Shown here: one piece after another, positions 10,691-21,830 of the stretch
How positions within the stretch are numbered: the stretch's first letter is position 1
How the letters are laid out: each line of letters begins with the position of its first letter
Source of the DNA: Molanna angustata
Taxonomy: Eukaryota; Arthropoda; Insecta; Trichoptera; Molannidae
Length of the DNA stretch: 64,000 nucleotides
NCBI GenBank assembly: GCA_963576475.1
Contig: OY754990.1
Location: 16,380,206-16,444,205 of the forward strand
Direction of reading: 5' to 3'
Translations under genes and position numbers: made by a program
The notes under the pieces: generated by a model
Told to the model about the DNA's origin: nothing
The model's database searches: none
Seen by the model: only the letters and a program-made list of their open reading frames with translations

Positions 10691-11101
10691 CAGTACCATA
10701 TTATAATAAAAATCTATGGTAGATACTAGGCATGCATTTTAACTTTTGTCGTTTACTTATTTACCGGCAAATTTGAATTTGGAACTGTTTGATATACAAA
10801 TTTGTTTGAATTTAGAATCTCAAAACAATTGAAAGTAGGACTACTAAGTCATCGTCGGACTTCGGAAATCTAACCCAAAATGACGCATCATCCTACACTA
10901 TGATAACGCAATTTCTCTCACAGAGCTCGTCAATATTTGATGTAGGAAAACGTAGAAATTCTTGACCATCCTCCATACAGGTTTGTATTGAAGAAGTTTA
11001 AGCGAAAAATATTTCTAATTTTCTAATCATGACATGTAGGTACCTATTCATTAAGGGGTACAAAGTTTTCTTTTCACATATTGCAAAATTAAATTGTTTA
11101 A

Positions 11102-11736
11102 GGTGGGGACTGCTGCCAACGTACCTATTTTTCAATTTGATATACCATCATTATTTATTATCAAATCGTTTTGAAAAAAAATAATTTAGATAGTTTGGGT
11201 ATTAATAAAGAAAAATTATGATAATGTTCTGTATAAATTCTTGTAGAAAAATAATGGCATACCTCGATTTTCAACGTTTATCATATATTTTTAATAAAAT
11301 AAAAGGCGTAGTTCAACATATTTTTTTTAAATTAAAGAAGTCAAAAAAGTCTAGAAAAATATGATGATGTGACGTTGCATTAATGCTTCAGGTTTAGTAA
11401 ATAAACCTAAAAAACATTTATTTTCCATTCAGCGCCATTTCGAAATAAAACTTTTATTGGTTTATTAACTTAACCTGACGCATTTATGCAACGTTACATC
11501 GTATTTTTCCAGATATTTTGATCTTCTTTAATTAAAAAACTATAACCACCTTATAGTTTTTTAGAAATTTAAGATAAATGTAGAAAATCGGGGTATGCTT
11601 ATTATTTTCCTACAAGAATATATACAGAACATAATTAAAAAGTTTAGGTATATTTTACTTTATTAATATACAAACTTATTAGGTTATTTTTTTCAAAATG
11701 ATTCGGTTTGTAGTAACGTTGGCAGCAGTCACCCTT
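11102..11736. mobile_element. TTAA-flanked foldback element, ~635 bp
   Basis: TTAA occurs at 11,098-11,101 and 11,737-11,740, directly outside matching ends (ggactgctgccaacgt and its inverse acgttggcagcagtc). The two arms (about 11,102-11,385 and 11,475-11,736) are imperfect inverse copies of each other around a loop of about 90 bp. TTAA target duplication is typical of piggyBac-type elements. There is no transposase frame, so this would be a non-autonomous derivative. Confidence 0.65.
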
Positions 11737-12029
11737 TTAAGTACACTTTACTTTCAACTTCATATTAGATCGCGAAGTATTGATAGACTTTCAAAACTAA
11801 TCGTGTATTGATTATATGATTACAGTTTCGATCGAATACTCCCTGACTGCTGGATCTCGAATCTCGACCGCTAAATCGCAAATACTTTATTGCCGTTTGC
11901 GCAGGCGTGCATAGAGAGGGCACCACATAGTCTACTCATTCTGGACATTACAACCAGTGTGGTTCATTGAGAGAAGGTGTTTTGTGACATTTTTTGTCAG
12001 CTCCGTATATCAATATAAAATATTTGGTG

Positions 12030-12150
12030 AAAGTTTCGCAAGAGTTAAAAGTGATCATGTAAACCAGCCGATGACAGGACGTAAGCCCTGTAGGTGCATG
12101 ATTTTCCAGTTCTCCTATAATGTTTTATTATACTCCAACTTCATTTAACT
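12030..12150 (-). repeat. Family F fragment
   Basis: gtaaaccagccgatgacagg, acgtaagccctgtaggtgc and a decayed 'ggttctcctacaataaatattccaac' equivalent identify the end of an F core in the minus orientation. Confidence 0.6.
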
Positions 12151-12169
12151 TTCAATGCTACTCTATGGA

Positions 12170-13147
12170 ATACTCTGGTGAATTGCTGAAAGAAATTATT
12201 TATTTTGTTCTTAACATTTTCCGTGCTAGGCGTATGCTAAACAATGTAACACCTCAGTGCGGCGCAATTTTCGGACAAAATTAAAATCGTCATATCTCAA
12301 TAACTAATCACCTGAGATACTTGAAATCTTCGACAAGAATATTCATTTTTAGCTGTTTTAAATGTTAAATTCATTTTTTTGTTTATTTTGTGTTTCTGCA
12401 TACTATTTAACTGATTTTTTCAACATTCAAGCTTACAAAAACATAACTTATTAGCAAAAAAATATCACATAGGTAAAAAAAAGACATAGGAAAGAATATA
12501 GTGAAGAAAAATCATCTTAAAATTCATGAATTTTTAAGTATTTCTTCGAAAACAAACACAGTTTTCAACAATTGCTTGGTGCCTTATACGTTTGTATGAA
12601 GTTTATCTGTAAGCGCTTTGACCTATGCGCCGCTGCACCGTAATTCATTAACTTATAGTAGAAAATAGTCATAAAATAATATTGGTTGTTATAAATAATA
12701 CTGTAATAAGTCAACAGGCTCTGGAGTACTTTTTCGAAACATTTATAAAAGCAAAATTCATTCATAATAGCAAAAAATATTCAATGTATTTTGTCTATCA
12801 CTTAGTAAGATTTTAAAAGTTGGTGACACATAAAATCGAAGTTACTCTCAAAAACACATGAACTTTAAAAAAAGAGTAATTTTGAAATATGAATCAACGT
12901 TAAAGACATAAATAAAATATAATTGAATAATAAGATTAATTACTCATTGTTTTACGTTCATATTAGTTAATAATGCTCTTATTGTCAAAATAAATAAATA
13001 AACAAAAACATATAAATTTACAGCAAAATACTTTGTTTTTATAAACTAAATAAAAACAGAATATAAATATTTTTCTAAACCGGCGCACAATCTATACGAC
13101 CTCGGATATGGGTTATACACAACATTAATATCCATACAAAGCGGTAT
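12170..13147. other. AT-rich stretch, no gene seen
   Basis: No coding sequence was recognised. A cctcagtgcggcgcaatttt word near 12,252 resembles the end of the element at 13,148 and may mark a further relic. Confidence 0.35.
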
Positions 13148-13419
13148 CTCAGTGCGGGTCCCGATTACGTCTCGGGATGAAATAGAAAAAAAGTAAACAC
13201 TCTACCGCCATCTACCAATTTTTTTTTAATTTTTTTAAATCATATTTACTTAGATAAATGGTTCAGCTACACGATGTAATTATTATATTTTGGATATGTC
13301 GATAAATAAGATTTCTACAGCGAGTTTAAGTGGAGCATTGTCCATCACGTTAACCTATCGTGATCCGCACTGGTGTAGCACATTATTCATCACGATAACG
13401 TCTCGGGATTAGCACTGAA
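13148..13419. mobile_element. Possible ~270-bp TIR element
   Basis: The left end ctcagtgcgggtcccgatta and the inverse of the right end (tttcagtgctaatcccgaga) agree in the blocks TCAGTGC and TCCCGA. Internal repeats of 'catcacgataacg' occur near the right end. The match is imperfect and no clear target duplication was found, so the call is tentative. Confidence 0.4.
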
Positions 13420-14179
13420 ACGGTTTTAAAATTTATTATATTCTAATAATTTTTAGTATTAATCGTTCGAAAAAATATAAAATATTAATATAAAGAAATC
13501 CGGTAACAGCCGTGTAAATGCCGTTTGATTTATTATAATACATATATATGTATAAAGGAATGGCACGAAGCCGAGTTGTTATCCCAGTCACGTATAGATG
13601 TCGTTAGTTGATCCTTTGGAGAATTGTGCTTTGTTACTTGCTCTGGCCATATGTAGATGGCGCTAGTGCATCCGTGGCGCATAATGTATCACGGATTTGA
13701 ACCAATCCTTATGATAATAGTATTTTAAGAGACCATAATATAACGCAAAATCTACTTTTTTTGAATAAATGGTTGAAAACATGTTAATATGTTATAATAT
13801 TTAAACTAATAAATGTACTATGAAATAAGTTAAATGTTATTAAGGGTAACTACTGTATACTCATGAGTATTATCCGATTCAAATTAACGGAAATTACTCA
13901 AATTTTCGTTCCTTTTTAATCAGATACCTTTCTATGATACTGTTATATTCATTAATACGTATCCGCAATATCGCAGGAGTATATCGGTAATGACGCAGTG
14001 ATATGAGTTAGAATACCTAACTACTTTATCCCTCCCCACTCCCCCCAATTCCTGCATCATTTGTTTGTTTATATTTTTAAATTACTTATGGTCTTCGTTG
14101 GTTATATTTTTATGTATTTTATATATCTTGTTTCAATTTCTTACATCTTAATTTCAAACTTAATCTACTACCTACTTAT
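13420..14179. other. AT-rich spacer
   Basis: No gene or recognised repeat. The open frame near 14,061-14,324 has only hydrophobic low-complexity content and is probably chance. Confidence 0.35.
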
Positions 14180-14275
14180 TTACATATTTATTAAACTTCA
14201 TGTACAATATTGTGTACAATGGCGGGTTTATTACCACAAGGCAATTTCTTCCAACCAAATAAATCTACGTGAGGT
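14180..14275 (-). mobile_element. LINE 3' tail fragment
   Basis: ggcaatttcttccaaccaaa and a nearby gtacaatggcggg on the plus strand are the inverse of a LINE 3' UTR tail that is also present at 48,853-48,990. The same tail sequence forms the end of the SINE at 18,983-19,205. Confidence 0.5.
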
Positions 14276-14319
14276 CATACATAGTATATTGGTATGTAGG
14301 TACATTAAATTTATAACAA

Positions 14320-15161
14320 ACTAGCGGACCCGACAGACGTTGTCCTCTCTCTCTCTCTCAAAGAATAATCTTGGTCCATTTTGAATTTTGTCCAGTTATC
14401 ACTTAAAAATGCCATAAGAGTATCTATATGTCTTTCAAACAAAATATATATTTATAACCTTATTTTATAGTAAAAATATATATTTATAACCTAATTTTAT
14501 AGTACGAAGGTGTACATTTTTTCACTAAGTATAGAAAATTCTCTCTAATATATGTTTTGTTGTTTGATCTTGACGTTTCGATCACAGAATATATATTTAT
14601 AACCTCACTTTACATTACAGAATATTATATCACACGATAATATAATGATAATAATATACATCAAACTAAATAATTTAATATTCATAAATTAATTTAAATA
14701 TTTAAACGGAAATATTACGAAACATTACATTGAGATAACTTTAATAATATAACTATCGTCATAATACCACTTAATAAAACATAATATACTTGTAAAAAAC
14801 TAAATAGCTTTATACAATAATAATAAGTAAATATAGAAACAACTTAATAATTTCATAAAATATTAAAAAATGAAAACAAATACATCATGTGAGAAAACCA
14901 TCAAGTTTTAGTGTCATAACCAACATTGCACAATATTATGACATATTGGAAGCCAATGTTCCCACTATTCAAAATGCGTATTCCGAAAATATTTATAACG
15001 ATTCCCATTTTTATTATTCTTTTATTAAATTCCTTTTTGTGAATCTAATCCATTCAGGGACTCACATAAACACACACAAAAAGTTTCATCAAAATCGGTT
15101 CAGCCGTTTAGGAGGAGTTCAGTGACATACACACGTACGGAAGAATTATATATATAAAGAT
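14320..15161 (+). mobile_element. Family N interspersed repeat, copy 1
   Basis: It starts actagcggacccgacagacg and ends with a block containing tttcatcaaaatcggttcag followed by acacacgtacggaagaatta and a short tatataaaga tail. Both ends are typical of a repeat class widespread in insect genomes. The interior is non-coding and includes three copies of an 'atatatatttataacct' motif. The second copy is at 17,928-18,565. I cannot place it in a transposon class. Confidence 0.55.
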
Positions 15162-15249
15162 GGAAAGAATATTTAGAGTAAATTCACAGCAACAAAGGAA
15201 GGAAGGAAATAGAGGTTGAGGGAGGGGAGGGAGGATGGATATGGGGTGT

Positions 15250-15470
15250 CAGTTAAGAATTATTAGACAGGTAAAACAGCCTTAGTTTATTTTTAAAAAG
15301 TTGAATCGATTGAGACGTCGTAGTATCATTACTTGAGGTGTTCCATAGTCTTGCTGATTGTACAACATCAAAAGAGGAACTGAGAAATTCAGTACAATGG
15401 ATGGGAATAGCTAGTGTGGTACGTTCAGCAGATCGAAGAGGCAGACCGTGATTTGACAAGAAAATAACCT
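15250..15470 (-). pseudogene. CR1/Jockey-type LINE C-terminal fragment
   Basis: The minus strand ends with SARLWNTSSNDTTTSQSIQL and FKNKLRLFYLSNNS, followed by a stop at 15,253. This matches the extreme C-terminus of CR1/Jockey-type polymerases (a SARLWN... motif and a closing F+.+L helix). The rest of the ORF is absent. The 15,170-15,250 sequence (C/T-rich on the coding strand) is probably its 3' UTR. Confidence 0.65.
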
Positions 15471-15765
15471 TATTCTTGAGATATTCTTACATATATGTTT
15501 TAATAATTTTATTTTTATACTTATACTTATACGTATAATGTAATGAATAATGATGATGGAACTTTTGCCCCATACACAAGTGTCCGCACTTTTAATGGGA
15601 CAATACTTTTGAATTATTGTTTGTTTTTAATTGTCAAATGTACTTTTGTATTCTATAATGAAAAATAAATATTTAATAATAAAAAAAAATATATATATTT
15701 TTTAACAAATATTTATTACCTACTGTATGTTTCCCCTTAATTTAAATAAATAAATAAGTCAAATT
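15471..15765. other. Non-coding, possible LINE 3' UTR
   Basis: The segment ends in aaaaataaatatttaataat and an A-rich run near 15,660-15,690, reminiscent of a LINE 3' end on the plus strand. No coding sequence accompanies it. Confidence 0.3.
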
Positions 15766-15871
15766 TTTAGCAGAGGGGTGTCACTTATTCTTTCTATGTG
15801 GCCAAACCACACCAGGGCATGTATTTTCATCTTACTTAAACGATATTTCTTTCAATCATACATTCTCGTCT

Positions 15872-16784
15872 AATATTGTAATATATCGATGTTGCACCTT
15901 ACAGCAGTCAATCTGTATAGCAGATAGGCATATACGAGTTTGCACGAATCAGGAGTTCGGCATTCTTCGGGAGTTGGGAGATCCATATAAACGAGTGTCT
16001 GGGGGTAAGGCCGCGGCTGGAATGATCGTTTATAGTGCGAGAGCAATATATAAATCAATATAAACGTTGTGGTTCATTTGTATAACTATTATTGTACTTA
16101 TCTTATAAATATCAATTACTGTATTCAATAATAAATGTGTAAATAGTAAACGCGTCTATTTATTTAAACAATATATGGCCCAGTATTACAGTTGCCCCTC
16201 AACTCATTGAGTTTGTTAAACTCAAGATAAATGTTAAGGGGAGATTGAATCCATTTCCGTATTACAGTGCAATATGACATGTCAGTTACTAAATCTTCAA
16301 TCATAGACATATGTATTTTACTTTTTCTGTGGTTATTATCGGTCAATTTTTAAATAACCTCAAATAATACCAACTACAAAACGGGACGCTACGACTTGAA
16401 ATAGGTAGGTACTATTGTTTTATTATCCAACATGGTAAATTTTTTTTTTTCACCAAAATAATGCTTTTAAATGCCCATGTTCGTTTCAATATGGCTGTCA
16501 GTTTGTTTTGTTGTGTGGCGCCACCGTCGATACAACTAACGCCTCTAGTGATAGAACACTGATACTACACGCGTTGTCTGGCAACGAGCCGGGAAATGAC
16601 AGTTGAGTCACCGTTAAATCCGCCAAAAACGTTTAGTTAAATATTTGTCGTTTAAGTGACGTATTTGAGGGAAGATTAGGCCTAAACGGACACAGTAATA
16701 CGCTATATTTTTGTAAAACTTGAGTTAAGCTCTTAAACTGAAACTGTAATACCGGCCCTATGTTATTTAAAAGCACCATATATT
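15872..16784. mobile_element. ~913-bp insertion in the RTE-B fragment; possible solo LTR with nested TIR element
   Basis: AATAT occurs on both sides of the insert and once in the uninterrupted RTE-B sequence at 25.2 kb, so it is a 5-bp target duplication. The left part starts TGTAATATATCG and contains TATA-like and AATAAA-like words (about 16,050-16,130), which would fit an LTR, but no matching second LTR or CA-3' end is evident. It contains the TIR element at 16,177-16,758. Confidence 0.5.
16177..16758. mobile_element. TIR element, ~580 bp
   Basis: The left end ggcccagtattacagttgcc and the inverse of the right end gggccggtattacagtttca agree in a GGCC-GTATTACAGTT core. Further in, both arms share aactcaag-type words. 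No coding capacity. It lies inside the 15,872-16,784 insertion. Confidence 0.6.
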
Positions 16785-16879
16785 AAAAATATCCTCATTT
16801 CTTATTCTATCATATATCGTCTTACCACACGTTCGTCAAAGTGACGACGCAAGCACAGCTCGCGGTACACAATGGTATT

Positions 16880-17658
16880 TTTTAACAGATTTTTAATTAT
16901 CTCAATAGAGACGAAGTTGGAATATTCACTGTAGGAGAACCGGGAAATCAAGGCACCTACAGGGCTTACGACCTGTCACCGGCTGGTTTACGTGATCACT
17001 TTATGCGCTTGCGCAACGTTCGACAATTATGCCTTTTTAATGAGATCCCTATCAATTCAATTTTGAAATTTCTATATATTGTAATACTGAAATTCTTTTC
17101 GCTTGAAAATAAGGAATTTTTACTACAGCCATCTATGTGTTAAATTATGAACAACATTCTTATTATTTTTATTTATTTTTGTTGTAACGCCATCTATTGA
17201 GAGAATTGGTTTTATTGTAAATAATGAGAGCAACAATTCTTATACCTGAGGTGACAAATGCATTTTTCGCATAGAAGTCACCCCTGAATTGCGCCAGACT
17301 TATAAGGTCATTTTTGTCTTATTTACCTACTTGTACCAATGTGTAAGTAATCGAATATTTTTATTATTGCATATGCACAAACATTGGATTTTTTTCCCTT
17401 GGATTGGATTTCAGTATAACAATATATAGGTAGAACGTTCAAAATTGAATTGATAGGGATCTCATTAAAAAGGCATAATTGGTGAACGTTGCGCAAGCGC
17501 ATAAAGTGATCACGTAAAACCAGCCGATGACAGGTCGTAAGCCCTGTAGGTGCCTTGATTTCCCGGTTCTCCTACAGTAAACATTCCAACTTCGTTTCTT
17601 TGACTCCCGACAGGGAAAAAAATCCAATGTTTGCGCATATGTAATAATAAAAATATTC
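16880..17658 (-). mobile_element. Family F composite, flanked by a 15-bp target duplication
   Basis: gtacacaatggtatt is present at 16,865-16,879 and 17,659-17,673. The uninterrupted target can be read in RTE-B at 25,351-25,373. The insert contains the F core (ctcaatagagacgaagttgg ... ccgggaaatcaaggcaccta ... tggtttacgtgatcacttta), the L block (gcatatgcacaaacattgg) and then a partial inverted core, ending with an inverted L block (atgtttgcgcatatgtaata). This is the same architecture as 53,150-54,207 in opposite orientation. No open frame is conserved. Confidence 0.75.
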
Positions 17659-17927
17659 GTACACAATGGTATTGTCGTGACGACTCTAACGTATTATGCT
17701 AGTCTAGGGTTGCAGATGGTACCTAGTACCTATCCTAAAGGAGGACATGTTCTTATTGTCCTCTTGTTCTCTCGTACCTATTGTATGTCGTCCTTTTGCG
17801 CTGATTTTAGCCCAATATTTTATTTTATTTTATTTGAAGTAAGTAAACAAACAGTGACAGGACTAATAAATTGGTGATACACGACATAAAAAATAGTCAC
17901 GCCCAGCATCAATTTAATTTATTCATT

Positions 17928-18565
17928 ACTAGTAAAACCCTGCAGACGTTGTCCTGCCTGTTTAATTATATAAATCCAAATATACAATAATGGTTGATCG
18001 GTATGTTTCCTTTTTATTATTAAACATTCATATCTTGATTCGCTAATTACAATTCCGTATTCTTTTCCCTTCCACCCCTACAGTCCTTCCGTCCCTATTC
18101 ATTCATTCATTTAAATAATAATTTTATTTAATTATTCTAACAAATATACGTGAACCTTTGGCATTACACCAGTTTTATATATAGATACCATTTTATATTT
18201 GGTTATGTATATAGGATTTTTTTCTTATTATTTTTTGATTTATGAATTTATTTATTTACTAACTTATTTATTTCTTTATTTGTTTATTTACTTATTCAAT
18301 CAATGATTTATTTATTTATTTATATGCTAATATTAATTTTTAAAACATCTTGTATAAGCGATGAATAAACCCACTAAGAATCAATTCAATAGGATTTTTT
18401 TTTTGTTAGATATCGAATAAATAAATAAATAAATTATAATGCATAAACGTTCTCCTGAATGAGCTGAACAAATTCCCAAAGTTTCATGGCAATCGGATGG
18501 TTGGTTTAGGAGTTCATCGCGAACAAACAAATATACGTAAATCCATTTTTACATAATATATAGAT
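17928..18565 (+). mobile_element. Family N interspersed repeat, copy 2
   Basis: It begins actagtaaaaccctgcagac followed by gttgtcctgcctg, and ends with a gtttcatggcaatcggatgg block and a tacataatatatagat tail, as in 14,320-15,161. It includes a (TTTA)n-rich tract at about 18,225-18,325. Family G follows directly. Confidence 0.5.
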
Positions 18566-18577
18566 TATCTTATTATC

Positions 18578-19290
18578 CAACTGTCGCATGTCGATTTGTT
18601 CAGGAGAACTTTGTTCTCTTAACATATCGACAATGTTTCAAGCCAGGATACGCGAGATTTGTATGCACGGTCTACATTTTTCACGGCTTTTCCAATTTTG
18701 AAGTCAAAAACACCAACTTAGAGGCTTCGCAGCATATATGTTCTATATACGGATTTACTCAGAATTCGGAGTAGAACATTTCGATGTCTGTGAGTCTGTC
18801 TGTGTGTGTGTGTGTGTCCCCCCCCCTTTAACTTTTGATCCGCTCAATTTACAGAGCCCAAAATTTCAGAAAACATAAATAGTTATAGGCCTACAAAACT
18901 TTTATACTCAGAATTTTCAATTTTTGTTTCAGTCAGGGGTTATCAACTTTTGAATTTTTACTTTATTTTTCCATATATCTCAACCGCCGACCGCCGTGGC
19001 ACAGTTGATAAGCCGTTAGATTTCTGTGCGGGCGTCCTGGGTTCGATTCCCAGCAGAGAAGAAATTTATTTAAATTCATTTCTCACGAAAATATTGCTTC
19101 TCTGATGGGCTGGAAACACTGGTTAGTTGAAAGAAATTGCCATATGGCAATAAACTCGTCACTTGCGCAGGATGCAAGGAAGTATTCATTATTATTATTA
19201 TTATCATCTCAGAAACCATAAAAGCTAGAAAGCTGAAAATTGGTGTGAACATAGAAAAATACAAAATCTCAAATTTGTTTTTTCAACCCA
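18578..19290 (-). mobile_element. Family G repeat, truncated and split by a SINE
   Basis: It starts ccaactgtcgcatgtcgatt and contains ggagaactttgttctcttaa, the conserved (GT)n and C-run, and tcaggggttatcaacttttg. The block 'ccatatatctcagaaacc', intact in other copies, is interrupted at 18,982/19,206 by a SINE. Similarity fades after about 19,290. Confidence 0.7.
18983..19205 (+). mobile_element. tRNA-derived SINE with 6-bp target duplication
   Basis: The head has a perfect Pol III A box (TGGCACAGTTG, about 18,997-19,007) and B box (GGTTCGATTCC, about 19,040-19,050) in a tRNA-like sequence. The 3' part carries gaaagaaattgccatatggc, a LINE-type tail, and ends in a (TTA)n run. ATCTCA flanks both sides (18,977-18,982 and 19,206-19,211), and the empty site is seen in other G copies. 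Confidence 0.85.
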
Positions 19291-19324
19291 ATCCCTATGT
19301 GTATGTTTTACATGAAATAAATTT

Positions 19325-19490
19325 TAATAAAGATTTTTGAGCCACTGTGATTGCACGGAGATTTGTCTTTGACATGCCACCCCAACCAACTATACCGTAT
19401 GACAAAATAGACTGCCCCAGTGCGAGATACAAGGGTTTTAGTATTTTTATATCAAAGAGCTCTCTGAGACCCCCTAAACATAAACAGAAG
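19325..19490 (-). pseudogene. LINE RT thumb fragment (Jockey/R1/CR1 group)
   Basis: The minus strand encodes LFDIKILKPLYLALGQSILS followed by YGIVGWGG and a decayed AYKTNL-like end. This is a well-conserved block downstream of the reverse-transcriptase palm in Jockey/R1/CR1-type LINEs. Only about 50 codons survive. Confidence 0.65.
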
Positions 19491-19511
19491 CTAAATTAGT
19501 GACAATTCATC

Positions 19512-20455
19512 TATACTAGTTGCATGTAACACATGAGATCCAACTGTCGATAGCGATAGTATGTATAGTTGAAGAATAAGTACCAAACTATAAACCCATA
19601 AATACAAATTATTCAATATTTTAGGATATTTTGTTTTCTATACAACACATGCAGGTATGTATGTCCGATAGGACAGTATGGAGATCAGTCCTTTGATCCT
19701 ACCCAGAATATGAAAATAGCATGATGGTATGTATGTTTGTTTGGAGATTTAAGTTTCAAACTATTAAGTTTTCTTAAATAATATTATTGTGTATAGGCGA
19801 CTGCCATACAAATTGTATGAAGCAATGAGATATATTACTATATAGTATATTTTTAAAAAAAAAAAAAACTAAATTCTCTAATTTACAAGTTTCGGCATTT
19901 TTCGATATTTTTAAAAGAAATGGAAATAAAGGCAGTAAAAGACAAAAATTTGTCATACCAATTTTTTGCTTCTTAATAAAAACAGTTTGAGAAACCCTGG
20001 AACTTTTTTTCAAAATCCAAATCGAGATACTATATTTGTACAAAATTTCAGCGTTCTGGCTTTTATAGTTTTTGAGATATGTGGACAAATGTTATGAAAA
20101 ATAAAATGTTGATAACCCCTGACTGGAACAAAAATTCTAATTACGGAGTATAAAAGTTTTGTCTACCTGAAATTGTCTATATATTCTGAAATTTTAGACT
20201 TTGTAAATCCAGATGATCAAAAGTTATAAGGGAGGAACGGACAGACACACAAAACTCGTATAAAATGTTCTACTCCGAATTCTGAGTAAATCCATGTACG
20301 GGAACATATATGCTGCGAAGCCACTAAGTTGGTGTTTTTAGAATGCAAAAAGTACTCTACGCCATACAAAATGTTCCTTCATACACGTGTCTTAGATTTA
20401 AACTGCCTCTTCCTTCAATAGAATTTCATTCTCTTGAACGAATCGACACGACAGT
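19512..20455 (+). mobile_element. Family G repeat
   Basis: The copy matches 2966-4017 from ctatactagttgcatgtaac onward through 'gtatgtatgtccgatagg', 'catacaaattgtatgaagc' and 'tgctgcgaagcc', and ends near gaatcgacacgacagttag. The internal CA tract is reduced to a few units. No coding capacity. Confidence 0.65.
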
Positions 20456-20489
20456 TAGATTATGTAACTTTAAGTTTTGTAATAAGGCC

Positions 20490-20610
20490 TTAACTAACCA
20501 GTTTTGACCTTCTAACTTCTTCTAACCTGTTAACAGCCATAATTCTTCTTGTGTGTCATCGCTGGTTATTGTGGAGCCGAGAAAAGTGAATTCTTTATTA
20601 CTAAGTAATA
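20490..20610 (-). pseudogene. RTE-A LINE fragment
   Basis: The minus strand matches 670-800 of the first LINE: a decayed NKEFTFLGSTITSDD, then pieces of an AANRLEEVRRSKLV-like block. Frameshifts and stops are present. Confidence 0.6.
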
Positions 20611-20940
20611 TAGGTAACCAGTACGGAAAAAAAGACACAAAAACCACAATTTTGATACAATCGTATTAAACATGTTTTCCTATTTTATTTCCAAATGTGA
20701 CAGTTGCCAATATCGACTATCCATACTTACTGAGTAAATAATGTTTTACTGTATGTGGCGTATGCTGGGTGGCCTCTATCGAAACATGAACATGAACCCT
20801 CCAAGGAATGAATATAAAGTGGAGCGCACACTCACAAAACATACATACTTCAGGGCCGGTCATTATTTCGTAACGCCCAAATTTATATATTTAAATATTA
20901 TATTAAGAATCGACGGTAGTTATTTTGTGGAAGGTAATAT

Positions 20941-21005
20941 TAACCATTTTCGAGTTAGTAATTTGCTATTTACCAAATAGCAAGTTACTAAGTCAAAAAT
21001 GGTTA
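20941..21005. repeat. Near-perfect 31-bp stem hairpin
   Basis: Arms 20,941-20,971 and 20,975-21,005 pair at 28 of 31 positions around a 3-base loop (acc). The left arm begins taaccattttcgagttagta. It lies next to the family F copy at 21,008 and could be a foldback MITE remnant or a small-RNA precursor. Expression cannot be judged from sequence. Confidence 0.6.
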
Positions 21006-21007
21006 CC

Positions 21008-21545
21008 CGAATATTTTTTTTTAATTGCATATACGCAAACATTGGATTTTTTCCCTTTCGGGAGTCAAATGATATTTTTATTGGATTCGATTTTAAATAT
21101 TCGATTAACATACACATTGGTAGGTACAAGTAGGTAAACAAGCAAAAATGAAATACTATTTCTGACGCAGTTCAGAGGTGACATCTGTGCGAGCCACCGT
21201 CATCTCATTTATAAGGACTGTTGCTTTCATTGTTTACAAATAAACTAATTTCTTAATTTAACAATAGATGGCATTACAAAAAGGCTTTTCCGTTACTCCA
21301 TAGATGGCAATGGTATGGTTCCTTATTTTCAGGTGAAATTGTTACACACTATTCAAATATATAGAACTTTCAAAAATTACATTGATAAAGGAACTCAATA
21401 AGAAGGAATAATTGATGAACGTTGCGCAAGCGCATAAAGTGATGACGTAAACCAGCCGATGAAAGGTCGTAAGCCCTGTAGGTGCCTCGAGTTCCTGGTT
21501 CTTTTACAATATCCCAACTTCGTCTCTATTGAGATGTTAAAAAAA
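21008..21545 (-). mobile_element. Family F base unit
   Basis: The L block (gcatatacgcaaacattgga ... ccctttcgggagtcaaatga) is followed directly by a short link and an inverted core (ggtacaagtaggtaaac ... gaacgttgcgcaagcgcata ... cgtctctattgagat). Unlike 53,150-54,207, it has no second core, so it probably shows the basic ~540-bp unit. It is visibly diverged from the other copies. Confidence 0.65.
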
Positions 21546-21619
21546 TGTTTGTCAATAATATAAAAAAAAATATGGTTACATTTGGACGTTCTTAGGATCT
21601 ATTTATTGGTTTTTATTGT

Positions 21620-21830
21620 CAGCTATCATGGCTCAGTTGGTAAGATATCTGACACTGCTGAGCCAAAAGTCCCGGGTTCGATTTCCGATAAAGACACAGT
21701 TATGTATTGTGCTCGCAGTCCGTATCTGTGAGGCGGTGAACATCGTAAGTCTACAGAAAGTGTCAACTTGGTATGAAAAGCAATGAAATGAAATAAAATG
21801 AGATGAAATAAAATAAAACCAAACTTCTCA
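21620..21830 (+). mobile_element. tRNA-derived SINE
   Basis: A box TGGCTCAGTTG at 21,629-21,639 and B box GGTTCGATTTC at 21,675-21,685 lie in a tRNA-like head, followed by a 'tctgtgaggcggtgaacatcg' body and a (GAAAT)n-like tail at about 21,780-21,825. It belongs with the SINE at 39,119. Confidence 0.75.

Larger units (their letters stand above)
15770..16848 (-). pseudogene. RTE-B LINE fragment (3' segment), interrupted by an insertion
   Basis: 15,770-15,871 and 16,785-16,848 are the inverse of consecutive parts of the RTE-B ORF seen intact at 25,110-25,270 (the region coding YDRIRN, RREC and IERN...ALRRFGH). The two pieces would be contiguous but for a ~913-bp insertion. Adjacent plus-strand RTE-B sequence (16,850-16,879 and 17,674-17,710) codes QAQLAVHNGIVV, an upstream part of the same ORF in inverted orientation. 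Confidence 0.7.

Noticed and set aside
14061..14324. Hydrophobic 87-codon frame as a membrane protein
   Set aside because: AT-rich low-complexity content, no start context or homologous motif, and it overlaps repeat boundaries.
18983..19060. Functional tRNA gene
   Set aside because: A and B boxes are perfect, but no full cloverleaf was evident by eye, and the unit has a LINE-type tail, a (TTA)n end and a target duplication. It is a SINE. The same applies at 21,620, 24,582, 39,119 and 40,286.
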